A DNA stretch of 64,000 bases. It comes from a virus. Each line of letters starts with the position of its first letter. Position 1 is the stretch's first letter. A model generated the notes under the pieces. The model was not told the origin of the DNA, did not search any database, and worked only from the letters and a program-made list of their open reading frames with translations. Shown here one piece after another: positions 41,911 to 52,034 of this stretch. The translations under genes and the position numbers were made by a program. The DNA lies in the IMG/VR virus record IMGVR_UViG_3300033049_000066, positions 1 to 64,000 of that record; one strand, given 5' to 3'.

Positions 41911-42624
41911 ATGGCTTTCGTAAGAAAAATTAAGGCTTCATTAGTAAGACAAGATTCGTCGCTGTACGTCGGCGAAGAGACTTACCTTTTCTACGACATC
42001 GTAACCGGCTGTATCCAGATGTACGACGGCACACCCGGCGGTACTCCTATCTGCAATGGCGCAGGATCAACATTAGCTCTTACTGACTTAACAGATGTTG
42101 ATACCACCGGTGTCTTAACCGGTGACGTTATTGTATTTGATGGTACTGGTTGGGTAGCCGGCTCCGGCAGCAGCGGTTCGGTTCCAGGGTTAACAGTAAC
42201 TGATATTAATAGTCAGCCTACACTAACATTAATTGATACAACCCGCAGCAACAAGGTTCTCTCAGTCGCAGAGAACCCGGTTACTTTTACAAATAATAAA
42301 TTAAAAAACAATGAGTGGTTGCGCATAGGCAACAGCAATCATGCGACAGTGGCATACATTGCAGAATTTGACGGCACAATAACATATAGTAGCGGACATT
42401 GTCAGCTAGTGAATGACAATGACAAACTTATACATGTTTATGTCAACAATGTTGATATGGGGTCTCTTGGCGCGCTGACCGGGTCGTCTGTGGGGAATTT
42501 CATAAATACTACTACTAATATAGACTTTAATCAAGGGGATCTCATTAGGTTGCGAGCTAAAAATGGCAATCCGGGATTGATTAAAGATACAATAGTAAAA
42601 ATAATTTTAAAGTGGAGAGGATAG
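41911..42624 (+). CDS. Fibre-cassette protein with the shared KWRG C-terminal module
   Basis: 237 aa. N-terminal beta domain (KASLVRQDSSLYVGEETYLFYDIVTG), then LTDLTDVDTTGVLTGD and a ~130-residue C-terminal module from TLTLIDTTRSNKVLSV to ILKWRG. The same C-terminal module ends the 950- and 633-aa proteins downstream, so it is probably a trimerising or receptor-binding head. Confidence 0.8.
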   Translation: MAFVRKIKASLVRQDSSLYVGEETYLFYDIVTGCIQMYDGTPGGTPICNGAGSTLALTDLTDVDTTGVLTGDVIVFDGTGWVAGSGSSGSVPGLTVTDINSQPTLTLIDTTRSNKVLSVAENPVTFTNNKLKNNEWLRIGNSNHATVAYIAEFDGTITYSSGHCQLVNDNDKLIHVYVNNVDMGSLGALTGSSVGNFINTTTNIDFNQGDLIRLRAKNGNPGLIKDTIVKIILKWRG

Positions 42625-45477
42625 ATGAGTTTTATAGTTAGAAATTTAACAGCAGGCGCGATATTGCTTGATGATTTAGGTATTGAAATCGCGGCGGGCA
42701 TCGGTACAGATTATGATATGCTGGATGAAGCAGCACATGACGTACAGGATTCAGGGCAAACTGGCGGTGACTTAAATACACAAATTACTGCCGGTAATTT
42801 AATTGTACTTGATCCGAAGGATGGCACAACGCCTCTCTCTCAGGCAGATAGTATTTTAGTAGTACAGGTACACAACGATCCGAATTGGGGAATCCGTGGC
42901 GCAGATCTTAATGATTTAGATGATGTTAATATCACCGGCGCAAGCACTGGCGACGTCATACAGTTAAATGGAACAGGCACTTTCGTAACAGTTTCTCCAG
43001 GCACATTGGGCGGCTCAATTGCGTTAAATGATTTAAGTGACGTCGTTGACGCAACTGGTCATGTAGCTGGTGAATTTTACATCCTCCAGGGTGATGGCGC
43101 AGGCAATCACACTATGGTCAATGGTGCTACTGACACCACTATCTTTGTACCGTTCATTGAAGACACTGCCGGCGCGGTTGTTGCTGGCGGTACACAAACT
43201 GATATTACACTAACATATAACGTAGCAACGAATCAAATTGACGCGTCAATTGACGATAACTTTTTACGTAACACTGGTGATACTTTAGATTCAGGAACAT
43301 TAAACATCGCATCGGGCGCGTCTGTAGTGGTCGCGACTGGCGCCACACTAACACTAATTGACGGACCGGTCAATGGCACGGATGCCACCAACAAGGATTA
43401 CGTAGACAGTCTAGCACAAGGTGCTGAAGTAAAGAACTCAGTTCATCACGCAACCACCCCAGCAGGCGGTAACATCGGCGGTACTTATTCAGCAGTGGGT
43501 GGCACAGGCGGCAGTGGTAGCATCGTTGGAGCAACAGATACACTTGACGGTTCCATTGTACACATTAATGATCGTATTATTATTAAAGATCAAACCGATC
43601 CGAAAGAAAATGGTATCTATGTAGTAACAGCAGTACCAGGTACAGGCGGCGCCGGCTTTGCTGATTACGAACGCGCTCCAGATCATGACGGGACTCCGAG
43701 TAGTGAAGTATCAGCTGGTAACTTAGCATTTGTAGAAACCGGCGCAGTAAACGGCAATACTAGCTGGGTCGTAACTGGTAGTGGTGAACTAGCACTTAAC
43801 ACAGATGACATAAACTGGACCCAATTCTCCGGAGCAGGCGCATTTACGGCAGGCACTGGTTTAGGATTAAACGGTACTGAATTCTTTTTAGATGTTAACA
43901 ACTTAACTGGTATTTCTGCGGTAGCAGCGGACGAAATTGCGTTCAATGACATTACCGACAATACAACTAAGAAACGTTCATTTGCAAATATCATTGCGGA
44001 TTTAGGAATATTTACAGATGCGAATCTAACTGCGTCTGATGGTGTATTACTAACAGCAGGCGGAGATATACAATTAGATATTACTAACTTAGTTGCCAGT
44101 ACTGCCACACTAGCAGCTGAAATCGCGTTTGATGTTGGCGCCAGTGGTAGTCAGAATAAAACAACGCTTAGTGGGTTATTTAATAATTTAAATGTACCGT
44201 ACGGAATCACAGCAGATGGCATCCTTGTTAGAACAGCTGATGATACATACGCATCACGAACACTAGTAGCATCTACTGTTGCAGGCGACCAGGGTATATC
44301 CATTGTCGACGGTGATGGTATAGCTGGTAACATGACAGTAGGTGTTGACGTACTAGGCTTAACGGCTGCCGGTTCATCCATGGCATCAACAGACTTGATG
44401 CTGATGTACGATGGTACAAATAATGTAAAAGTCACCGGTCAGCAAGTTGCTGATGGCGTCTCGGCAATATTAGGTGGCTTAGGTAATGCTTATACTACGA
44501 TACAGGGTGATTCAGGATCAGCAACTGCTGCTTCCTCTACAGATACGCTAGCATTTTTAAATGCTACAAACGGCGGTATTACTACTACTGTATCTAACAG
44601 CGCACCTGACACAGTATCATTTGCGTTCGAACTTCCAACCTTGGCAGCAGGCGCCGGTACAGTCGATGTAACAGATTTACTAGCAGTAGGCGAAGGCGTA
44701 AACACAGTAAGATATACATTCCAGGACGTAGTCGACGACTTAGGTCTTGTCAATGGCGTAGGCGCTGGTACAGGTATCCTTGTTGGTGATGGCGCAGGCG
44801 GCTATTCGAATGTAGCAATCGCAGTAGATGGCGTTGGCGCACTTGATGGACTTATTGTAGCAAATGCTGATGGTACTGCTGGTAACCCAACAGTCGGACT
44901 AGAGATAAACGGCAACGCCGCAGCTGGCGAAGACTTAACAGCAACAGATAAATTTATTGTTTATAATGACTCGGCATCTGCTAACGAAACGCTCACAGGG
45001 CAAGAAGTTGCTGATGGCGTTTCTACAATATTAGGTTTTGGTGGACTTGCTGTTACTACAATTAACGGACAAGAAGTTCTTACACTAATTGATACTACAC
45101 GAGCAAATAAAGTATTAAGTGTTGGTGATACTTCTGTTACTTGGGCAGAGAACCGGGTTACCAATAACGATTGGTTGCAAATTGGTTCAGCTGTAGACGC
45201 ACTTTCGGGTTATGTTGTGCCACTGAACGCAACTATTGTTAAAGTTACGGCTCATACAGAAAACAATCGGGGCAATACAAAACCAATCTTATTATATATT
45301 GACGGCGCATTGAATAGCACAATTGGTACATTTGCGGGAGCATCCGGTGAAGATCAGTTTGTGGACCCGGCATTAAATATTGATGTAACTCAAGGACAGA
45401 AACTTCGCTTACGTGGCGGCACAGGCGGAAGAATTGAAGATACTGTTATTACTGTATGGCTGAAGTGGAGAGGCTAA
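42625..45477 (+). CDS. Long fibre protein with shared N- and C-terminal modules
   Basis: 950 aa. Starts with a ~95-residue module (MSFIVRNLTAGAILLDDLGIEIAAG ... VLDPKDGTTPLSQADSILVVQVHNDPNWGIRGADL) also found at 45504 and, more distantly, 47920. A long repetitive beta shaft follows (repeats such as GAGTGILVGDGAGGYSNVAI and LTGQEVADGVS). It ends in the KWRG module. Start overlaps the previous stop. Probably a distal tail fibre determining host range. Confidence 0.83.
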   Translation: MSFIVRNLTAGAILLDDLGIEIAAGIGTDYDMLDEAAHDVQDSGQTGGDLNTQITAGNLIVLDPKDGTTPLSQADSILVVQVHNDPNWGIRGADLNDLDDVNITGASTGDVIQLNGTGTFVTVSPGTLGGSIALNDLSDVVDATGHVAGEFYILQGDGAGNHTMVNGATDTTIFVPFIEDTAGAVVAGGTQTDITLTYNVATNQIDASIDDNFLRNTGDTLDSGTLNIASGASVVVATGATLTLIDGPVNGTDATNKDYVDSLAQGAEVKNSVHHATTPAGGNIGGTYSAVGGTGGSGSIVGATDTLDGSIVHINDRIIIKDQTDPKENGIYVVTAVPGTGGAGFADYERAPDHDGTPSSEVSAGNLAFVETGAVNGNTSWVVTGSGELALNTDDINWTQFSGAGAFTAGTGLGLNGTEFFLDVNNLTGISAVAADEIAFNDITDNTTKKRSFANIIADLGIFTDANLTASDGVLLTAGGDIQLDITNLVASTATLAAEIAFDVGASGSQNKTTLSGLFNNLNVPYGITADGILVRTADDTYASRTLVASTVAGDQGISIVDGDGIAGNMTVGVDVLGLTAAGSSMASTDLMLMYDGTNNVKVTGQQVADGVSAILGGLGNAYTTIQGDSGSATAASSTDTLAFLNATNGGITTTVSNSAPDTVSFAFELPTLAAGAGTVDVTDLLAVGEGVNTVRYTFQDVVDDLGLVNGVGAGTGILVGDGAGGYSNVAIAVDGVGALDGLIVANADGTAGNPTVGLEINGNAAAGEDLTATDKFIVYNDSASANETLTGQEVADGVSTILGFGGLAVTTINGQEVLTLIDTTRANKVLSVGDTSVTWAENRVTNNDWLQIGSAVDALSGYVVPLNATIVKVTAHTENNRGNTKPILLYIDGALNSTIGTFAGASGEDQFVDPALNIDVTQGQKLRLRGGTGGRIEDTVITVWLKWRG

Positions 45478-45503
45478 AATATGATACTTGGGCTTGGTGC
45501 TAA

Positions 45504-46001
45504 ATGAGTTTTATAATACGAAACATCGCTGGCGCGCCGGTTGAAATTGACGATATTGGAATTCGCTTAGAAATTGGCGAGGATGTTAGTTTAGCCGAAG
45601 AAGCTTCAAAGGATATCGCAGTCTCGGATGATTTAGTTCTTGCAATTCAATCATCCGATATAATCGTACTAGACCCATTAGATGGATCAACACCACTTAC
45701 ACTGGCGCAAAGCGTAGAGGCGGTGCAGGTAGCAAACGATACACATTTTAGAATAAGGGGTGGTGAGCTATCTCAATTAGATGATGTATCTAATACCGTA
45801 CCGGTGGATGGATATGTTCTTACTTACAATCAGGTCGCGCAACTGTGGGAACCTCAGGTGGTAGCTGGCGGATCATCTGCTAGTTGTTTTCCGTTCTTTA
45901 AAGCAAATGGCACACAGGACGATATTACTGTTACAGCTGGAGAATTTCCTTTCTTTAAATCCAACGGAGTGCAAGATAACATAACTATACAAGTATGTTA
46001 A
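45504..46001 (+). CDS. Short fibre-cassette protein, N-terminal module only
   Basis: 165 aa. MSFIIRNIAGAPVEIDDIGIRLEIG ... VLDPLDGSTPLTLAQSVEAVQVANDTHFRIRGGEL matches the N-terminal module of the 950-aa protein, then a short repeated segment (FPFFKANGTQDDITV, FPFFKSNGVQDNITI). No shaft or head module, so it may be an adaptor or a truncated fibre. An 8-codon frame (MILGLGAK) just before it overlaps its start by ATGA. Confidence 0.75.
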   Translation: MSFIIRNIAGAPVEIDDIGIRLEIGEDVSLAEEASKDIAVSDDLVLAIQSSDIIVLDPLDGSTPLTLAQSVEAVQVANDTHFRIRGGELSQLDDVSNTVPVDGYVLTYNQVAQLWEPQVVAGGSSASCFPFFKANGTQDDITVTAGEFPFFKSNGVQDNITIQVC

Positions 46002-46013
46002 GGAATATTAAAT

Positions 46014-47915
46014 ATGGCTGATCAAATACCAGTAAGAGCACGATTCTCAGGATTGGATGTTGTTGCGCTACAAGAATTCGAACCCTCGGATACAATTGCG
46101 CTATCGCTAATCTCAGGATTCGCTGCCGGCGTAACAACCGAGCTAGGAAATAATAGTATATCAACCTTAGCAGATGTTGACGTTCCAGCCCCAGCAAACA
46201 ATGAAGTACTAACTTTCAACACAGTCTCTGGGAATTGGGAAGCAAGTATATCACCAGGTAGCAGTGCCGCAGTTTGGGGTAATATAACTGGTACACTATC
46301 CGCGCAAACTGATTTACAATTAGCACTTAATGGCAAAGCAGCATTAGTTCACACTCACGTTGAAGCCGATATCACAGATTTACAGTCTTACTTATTAAAC
46401 ATCAATAGCGAATCCATAAACGAGTTAAGCGATGTTATTATAACTGGTGCGTCAAACACCGATGTGTTGCAATATAATGGTTCGGACTGGGTTAACGTTT
46501 CGGTAGGAACGGTCGGTATTACCGATCACACATTATTAACAAACATCGGTACAAATACACATGCGCAGATAGATACGCATATAGCAGACAGCACAGTTCA
46601 TTTTACAGAAGCATCTATTTCTATCACAGAATCACAAATAAGCGACTTAGGTAACTACGAACCAGCTAACGCAAATATTCAATCGCATATAGCAGACAGT
46701 ACCGTTCATTTTACCGAAGCAAGTATTGATCATACAAGCATAACAAACATCGGGTCAAATACACATGCGCAGATAGATACGCATATAAGTGACGCAAACA
46801 TTCATTACAGTGACGCTCCGTCGGACGCGCAGGATTATGTACGAAATAATAACACGTGGGTTACTGCTACATACGCTACCTTTGGTGAATATAGTGGTGT
46901 GTTTGATGCTTCGTTAGGATCGTTTCCTAGTACAACAAATCAAGGAGATTGGTTCAACGTTACAGTAGCCGGTACAGTGGGCGGACAGGCGTTTGCGATT
47001 GGCGACATATTAATTGCGACGATAGATAATCCAAGTACAACGACGTTTGCTGCTAACTGGACATTAGTGCCGAATGTATCAGTTACCGATCACACATTAT
47101 TAACAAACATCGGTACAAATACACATGCGCAGATAGATACGCATATAGCTGATGCCACAATACATTTTACACAAGCAGCAATATCAATCACAGAATCACA
47201 GATCAGTGATTTACAGTCTTACCTGCTAGATATCACTGGCGAATCTATTAATGATTTAAGTGATGTTAATGTCGTTGGTGTCACGAATGGACAGACTCTT
47301 ACATACAATAATGGTACTGGTAACTGGGAAGCTGTTACGCCAACAGTCTCGGATGAACAAGTAAAAGTGTCAGCAAATGATACTACTGCCGGATATTTAG
47401 ATTCCAAGATTACTGCCGGCAATGGTATTATATTAACCGAAAACAATGACGGTGGCAACGAAGATTTAGCAGTAGCTGCAAGTGTGTACATTGACACAAT
47501 TGGCGCCAACCCAATGCCAGTATATGCCGATACAAGTCGATCGAATAAAGTTGTTTCTGTAGAAACCGCAACATATAGCTGGGAAGAAAATGCTCTTGGA
47601 AATTTAGATTGGGTGCGAATGGGGAATGCGTCTGACGCACAGTCGGGATACGTAGTTCCATTTAATGGCACGATCGTAAGCTCGGCAATGCAATGTGAAA
47701 ATACAAATGGCAATACAAAAGATATTGATCTATACATAAACGGAACGAATATAGGGTCGGTTGGACAGTTTACTGGCGCCGGCGAACAGACTGATGTTAC
47801 AACAACACTGAATATTGATTTTACAGCTGGTGATAAATTGCGACTGCGAGCCGGAGCAACAGGCGGTCAGATTTTAGATACGAATATACAGCTACGGGCA
47901 AAATGGAGAATATAA
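46014..47915 (+). CDS. Fibre protein with NIGTNTHAQID repeats and KWR-type C-terminal module
   Basis: 633 aa. The N-terminus is a different attachment domain (DQIPVRARFSGLDVVALQEFEPSD). The shaft contains repeats of the type DHTLLTNIGTNTHAQIDTHIAD, STVHFTEASISITESQISDL and NYEPANANIQSHIAD. It ends in the shared module (ADTSRSNKVVSVETATYSWEEN ... RAKWRI). The repeats also occur, nearly identical in DNA, in the next gene. Confidence 0.83.
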   Translation: MADQIPVRARFSGLDVVALQEFEPSDTIALSLISGFAAGVTTELGNNSISTLADVDVPAPANNEVLTFNTVSGNWEASISPGSSAAVWGNITGTLSAQTDLQLALNGKAALVHTHVEADITDLQSYLLNINSESINELSDVIITGASNTDVLQYNGSDWVNVSVGTVGITDHTLLTNIGTNTHAQIDTHIADSTVHFTEASISITESQISDLGNYEPANANIQSHIADSTVHFTEASIDHTSITNIGSNTHAQIDTHISDANIHYSDAPSDAQDYVRNNNTWVTATYATFGEYSGVFDASLGSFPSTTNQGDWFNVTVAGTVGGQAFAIGDILIATIDNPSTTTFAANWTLVPNVSVTDHTLLTNIGTNTHAQIDTHIADATIHFTQAAISITESQISDLQSYLLDITGESINDLSDVNVVGVTNGQTLTYNNGTGNWEAVTPTVSDEQVKVSANDTTAGYLDSKITAGNGIILTENNDGGNEDLAVAASVYIDTIGANPMPVYADTSRSNKVVSVETATYSWEENALGNLDWVRMGNASDAQSGYVVPFNGTIVSSAMQCENTNGNTKDIDLYINGTNIGSVGQFTGAGEQTDVTTTLNIDFTAGDKLRLRAGATGGQILDTNIQLRAKWRI

Positions 47916-49570
47916 ACAGATGGCAATAATCAGAAACTTAACCGGTTCGACAATCGCACTTGATGATTTAAGTGGGATCACTCTACCCGCATCAGCAGAC
48001 TACAATTTATTAGGAACTCCGCAGGAAGACATTGATTCTAGCAATGATCTATCGACAAATATATCAAATGGTAATATTGTGTTTCTGGATAGTACCGGCA
48101 CACCATTATCACAACAAGAGAGTGAAAATATTCTAATACGGGCAGCTGACCCAGTGTCAGCTATCAGCGTAGAAAAAGACGGCGTACCAGTTACAGGCAC
48201 TCCGCATAACATTATAAATTTTGCCGGTACAATTTTCACTACTGCAAATAACACCAATGGCAAGATAACGATCACATCTGCAGGTTTAGAAGCTGGCGAC
48301 AACATTTCTCAACTTACTAACGACGCCGGGTATATATCTTCAATAGCATCAAGTCAGCTAAATGATTTAAGTGATGTTAGTGTCGGCAGCGCAACAAACG
48401 GGCAAGTACTAACATTTAACAATACCTCAGGTGACTGGGAATCTGTTTCGCCAACACCTGGTGTAACTGATCACGCCCTGTTAAGCAATATAGGAACAAA
48501 TACACATGCGCAGATAGATACGCATTTAGCTGATAGTACAGTTCATTTTACTGAGGCATCTATCTCTATCACAGAATCGCAAATAAGCGACTTAGGTAAC
48601 TACGAACCAGCAAACGCAAATATTCAATCGCATATAGCAGACAGTACCGTTCATTTTACAGAAGCATCTATTTCTATAACAGAATCGCAAATAAGTGACT
48701 TACAATCTTACTCGTTAACAAGTCACGTGCATGAAGGTGTTGATATAGATGCCACTGGCATTACAGCGGGTCTTATTTTAACTGCAGATGGGAGTGGTAA
48801 TAGCACTTGGGATACAATTACTGCATCAGTTGTCAGTTATATCCATCTAGGTTCAATAACTTCGCAGGATATAAGTGGTGTTAACAATTATGAAGAGGCA
48901 ATAAATTGGGATAGCAGTATATATAGCGGTTCAGATTTTACTCATAGTACGGTTACAAATAATACTCGCGTAGCATTTAATTTTACAGGCCGAGTTTTAG
49001 TGTCTGGGTCAATTGGTGTATTAAATAACAATCCAAATCGAACAACGTTAATGAGTGGATATTCTATTAATGGTGGTGCGACAATTTTTCGAAATACCCG
49101 TCGCAATTACGGTCGCGGAGCTAGTTACGGTGATATTTCTTTGGACTGGCAGGTAGAGGTAGAGGTTACATCAGGAGATTATATAGAGTTAATTTCAAAA
49201 GTTGACGATTCGGATGGACCTAATGCGGTTGTTAATACAATACCCGCAGAATGCGATTTAGTTATACGTAGAATTGATATTGGGATTCAGGGTGAACCTG
49301 GACCACCGGGTGGAATTACTGATCATACTCTACTATCGAATATAGGAACAAATACACATGCGCAGATAGATAATCATATAAGTGATAGCACTGTACATTT
49401 TACACAAGCAGCGATCTCTATAACAGAATCACAGATTAGCGATCTAGGTAACTACGAACCGGCCAACGCAAATATTCAATCGCATATAAGTGATAGCACT
49501 GTACATTTTACTGAGGCATCTATCTCTATCACAGAATCGCAAATAAGTGACTTACAGTCTTACTTACTAG
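46546..49570 (+). repeat. Shared near-identical repeats in two neighbouring fibre genes
   Basis: Segments such as AACTACGAACCAGC and AATACACATGCGCAGATAGA recur several times across 46546-47200 and 48480-49570, with long runs of near identity between the two genes. They are substrates for recombination between fibre genes. Confidence 0.85.
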
Positions 49571-50700
49571 ATATAACATCTAGTAACCTAGAGGAGTTAG
49601 CAAATGTTACTGCTTCCCCGACCACAGGCGATTATCTTGCTTGGGATGGCAGTAACTGGACAGAACAAACGCCAGCAACCGCATCTCCGCTACCGAACGT
49701 ACAAGCAAGGCGAACAACATCATTAAATAATGTTCCAACGTCTTGGGTAGATTTTAGCTTTGATACAACAGACTTGGAAAATGATGTGACAGTAATAGAT
49801 CATCACAATACCAATCGCGATCGCTTTACAGTTCTCGAAGACGGTCTGTATCAAATTACTTTTTCTTTTGTAGTTGATGACGAATCAATGGCGCGAGTAA
49901 GAGTAAATGATTCCACCGTGATTCCAGGCTCCGAATATGAGGGTGGTGCAGTTGGTGATGTCAACGACACAAATCAAGCAATAACCCACGTGTTCTTTGC
50001 AGATTTAACGGCGAATGATTTTGTAACAATGCAGGTACGAGCTCGCTCCACCTTTGAGAATATTTTCGCCGGAGCAGTGTTTACAATCACTAAGCAGCAG
50101 GGTGCTACTGGCGCTACTGGGCCGGCAGGTGCCGGCACTACTGTTGTGGTCCAAGATGAAGGCAGCAACATCGCCAACACACCACACAGCACATTTAATT
50201 TTACTGGCACCGGCGTAACCGCAACTGATGCTGGATCCGGTGTTACAAGTATTAATATTCCTGGATTCACTCCAACCCCACCAAAATTATTTTACGGGCA
50301 TAATGGTGGAACCGTGCAGACATTGACATCCTCCTTTTCAACTGTAAATATATCTACTAACGTACGCATTGACGGAATATATAGTATATCTGCTAATACA
50401 ATCACCGTCAGTGAAAGTGGCTGGTACAAGATTACGTACAGCGTAGGTGCCGAAGCAGCAAGTAACGCTCGATCTGGCATGGAGTGTCAGTTAGAACGTA
50501 ATAATGCGTTAGTGCCGGGATCTATGGCATGGGCGTATCACAGAAGAGCCAACCCAGGCGAAGATACCGCCACCGCAGAGGTGTTAATACAGCTAACCTC
50601 AGGAGATACAGTACGTGTTAGAATGCGGGAACGCAACGGCAGCATCCGAACAATGGCAAATGGTTGCCGATTACTAATAGACCAAATAGAAACAACGTAA
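47920..50700 (+). CDS. Long fibre protein with collagen-like turns and C1q-like heads
   Basis: 926 aa. N-terminal module (MAIIRNLTGSTIALDDLSGITLPA) is related to that of the 950-aa protein. The shaft has the NIGTNTHAQID and SITESQISDL repeats of the previous gene, separated by a beta domain and a GIQGEPGPPGG collagen-like turn. Two jelly-roll domains resembling C1q/TNF folds follow (roughly 590-720 and 785-926), linked by GATGATGPAGAG. These heads are likely receptor-binding. No KWRG module. Confidence 0.82.
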   Translation: MAIIRNLTGSTIALDDLSGITLPASADYNLLGTPQEDIDSSNDLSTNISNGNIVFLDSTGTPLSQQESENILIRAADPVSAISVEKDGVPVTGTPHNIINFAGTIFTTANNTNGKITITSAGLEAGDNISQLTNDAGYISSIASSQLNDLSDVSVGSATNGQVLTFNNTSGDWESVSPTPGVTDHALLSNIGTNTHAQIDTHLADSTVHFTEASISITESQISDLGNYEPANANIQSHIADSTVHFTEASISITESQISDLQSYSLTSHVHEGVDIDATGITAGLILTADGSGNSTWDTITASVVSYIHLGSITSQDISGVNNYEEAINWDSSIYSGSDFTHSTVTNNTRVAFNFTGRVLVSGSIGVLNNNPNRTTLMSGYSINGGATIFRNTRRNYGRGASYGDISLDWQVEVEVTSGDYIELISKVDDSDGPNAVVNTIPAECDLVIRRIDIGIQGEPGPPGGITDHTLLSNIGTNTHAQIDNHISDSTVHFTQAAISITESQISDLGNYEPANANIQSHISDSTVHFTEASISITESQISDLQSYLLDITSSNLEELANVTASPTTGDYLAWDGSNWTEQTPATASPLPNVQARRTTSLNNVPTSWVDFSFDTTDLENDVTVIDHHNTNRDRFTVLEDGLYQITFSFVVDDESMARVRVNDSTVIPGSEYEGGAVGDVNDTNQAITHVFFADLTANDFVTMQVRARSTFENIFAGAVFTITKQQGATGATGPAGAGTTVVVQDEGSNIANTPHSTFNFTGTGVTATDAGSGVTSINIPGFTPTPPKLFYGHNGGTVQTLTSSFSTVNISTNVRIDGIYSISANTITVSESGWYKITYSVGAEAASNARSGMECQLERNNALVPGSMAWAYHRRANPGEDTATAEVLIQLTSGDTVRVRMRERNGSIRTMANGCRLLIDQIETT

Positions 50701-50712
50701 AGGAAATAAGTT

Positions 50713-51672
50713 ATGGCATTAACATTTGAAAGAGAAATTCGTCCAGTTGATATAACCCAATTAAAAAATGAGTTAAACGGATCAGTGGACATAACTGCGA
50801 CAGTAGTTGACATTGCGTTAGATACTACGAGTCCAGAAGGCAACAGCAATATTAATATTACTTGGAACACAGATTTGGCATCGACGGAAATTATCGCGCA
50901 AGATCTTGTCGTTACAAATCACGTGGTACAAATACCCGACGTTAGTTTACTTTCATTACCGATCTCATCATTGGGCGATCAGCTTGCGGTTCATCAATCA
51001 ACCAAGCCGAAGGTCCCAGGTAAGGAATTTTACTTACAGTGGACAGGAGCTGGTGATGACGTAGTAAATGATTTAATTGGTGATGGTGATTTATTATCAT
51101 TTACAATGACCTCAGCTACCCCGACCGTGACCAAAGATATTAAATTTTCAACGAACTTCGGCGAAGTGTATATTCATGAGGGCTACGCAAAGTGGCATCA
51201 TGATATTTCAGTCGACGCAGGCCTAGGAGATCACATGTCTGCCATGGTGATGGCCGAGGCCTCGGCACTACAGCAAGTAGCGGCATTAGATTACGTAGTT
51301 GAGGACGACTGGGTTAAATATTCAACAGGTGGCCCAGGCACAGGAACACACGGATTAGCAGCCACTCCGGTACTTATTCCCCGAACATTTAGTAAAGATG
51401 GCGACTGGGATTACGACGGCGTGAGTTTAACTCCGAACTTTACTAGTACAGGCGGATATAAAATATCCTCGATAATGCGTACAGTACATCGTTATATGAA
51501 TAAGATTCCAATGAGCGGTGCCTCAGGTTCGTACACACGCTTAACATCCAGTGAAACAGCATTTTTACCACCAGGTTATTTTATTAGAATTATTGCGTAC
51601 AACATTTCTCTTTCTGATTGGAATTGTGCGTTTATGTTTGAAGTTTATCGCGAACGAACAGCAATGCCATAA
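50713..51672 (+). CDS. Virion protein of unknown role, last large gene of the fibre cassette
   Basis: 319 aa, beta-rich, no known motif (begins MALTFEREIRPVDITQLKNEL). AAGGAAATAAG precedes the start. Coupled to the next gene by TAATG. Probably structural from position. Confidence 0.7.
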   Translation: MALTFEREIRPVDITQLKNELNGSVDITATVVDIALDTTSPEGNSNINITWNTDLASTEIIAQDLVVTNHVVQIPDVSLLSLPISSLGDQLAVHQSTKPKVPGKEFYLQWTGAGDDVVNDLIGDGDLLSFTMTSATPTVTKDIKFSTNFGEVYIHEGYAKWHHDISVDAGLGDHMSAMVMAEASALQQVAALDYVVEDDWVKYSTGGPGTGTHGLAATPVLIPRTFSKDGDWDYDGVSLTPNFTSTGGYKISSIMRTVHRYMNKIPMSGASGSYTRLTSSETAFLPPGYFIRIIAYNISLSDWNCAFMFEVYRERTAMP

Positions 51673-51683
51673 TGGAGAAAAAA

Positions 51684-52034
51684 ATGAACAACCCATCAAA
51701 AATAGTAGTAGAATTTATCCCACCGACTCATTGGTGGAAACGACCAAAATGGAAGCTAGCAGAACCGTATACCTCTGCCAATTTTGAAATTACTGCTCCG
51801 GTTGGGTTTATATCCGACGGCGCATCCATTCCGTTGTATTTCCGACGCTTGTTTCCGTCAACTGGCAAGTACTTCGGCGCAGCGATCATCCATGACTATG
51901 TGCTAGTAGCATACAGGGATTGGGAGAAGGCAAATGCTGAGTTTGCTAATGAACTTGACGCGATAGGAATTACCCCTTGGCGAAAGATGGCGCTTATGTT
52001 TGGCGTTCGAATATATAAATTATTTTCAAGCTAA
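51684..52034 (+). CDS. DUF1353-family phage protein
   Basis: 116 aa from ATG at 51684, chosen because GGAGAAAA lies between it and the alternative ATG at 51672. The DUF1353 pattern is clear: APVGFISDGASIPLYFRRLFPSTGKYFGAAIIHDYVL. DUF1353 proteins occur near tail genes; function unknown. Directly followed by the next gene. Confidence 0.78.
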   Translation: MNNPSKIVVEFIPPTHWWKRPKWKLAEPYTSANFEITAPVGFISDGASIPLYFRRLFPSTGKYFGAAIIHDYVLVAYRDWEKANAEFANELDAIGITPWRKMALMFGVRIYKLFSS

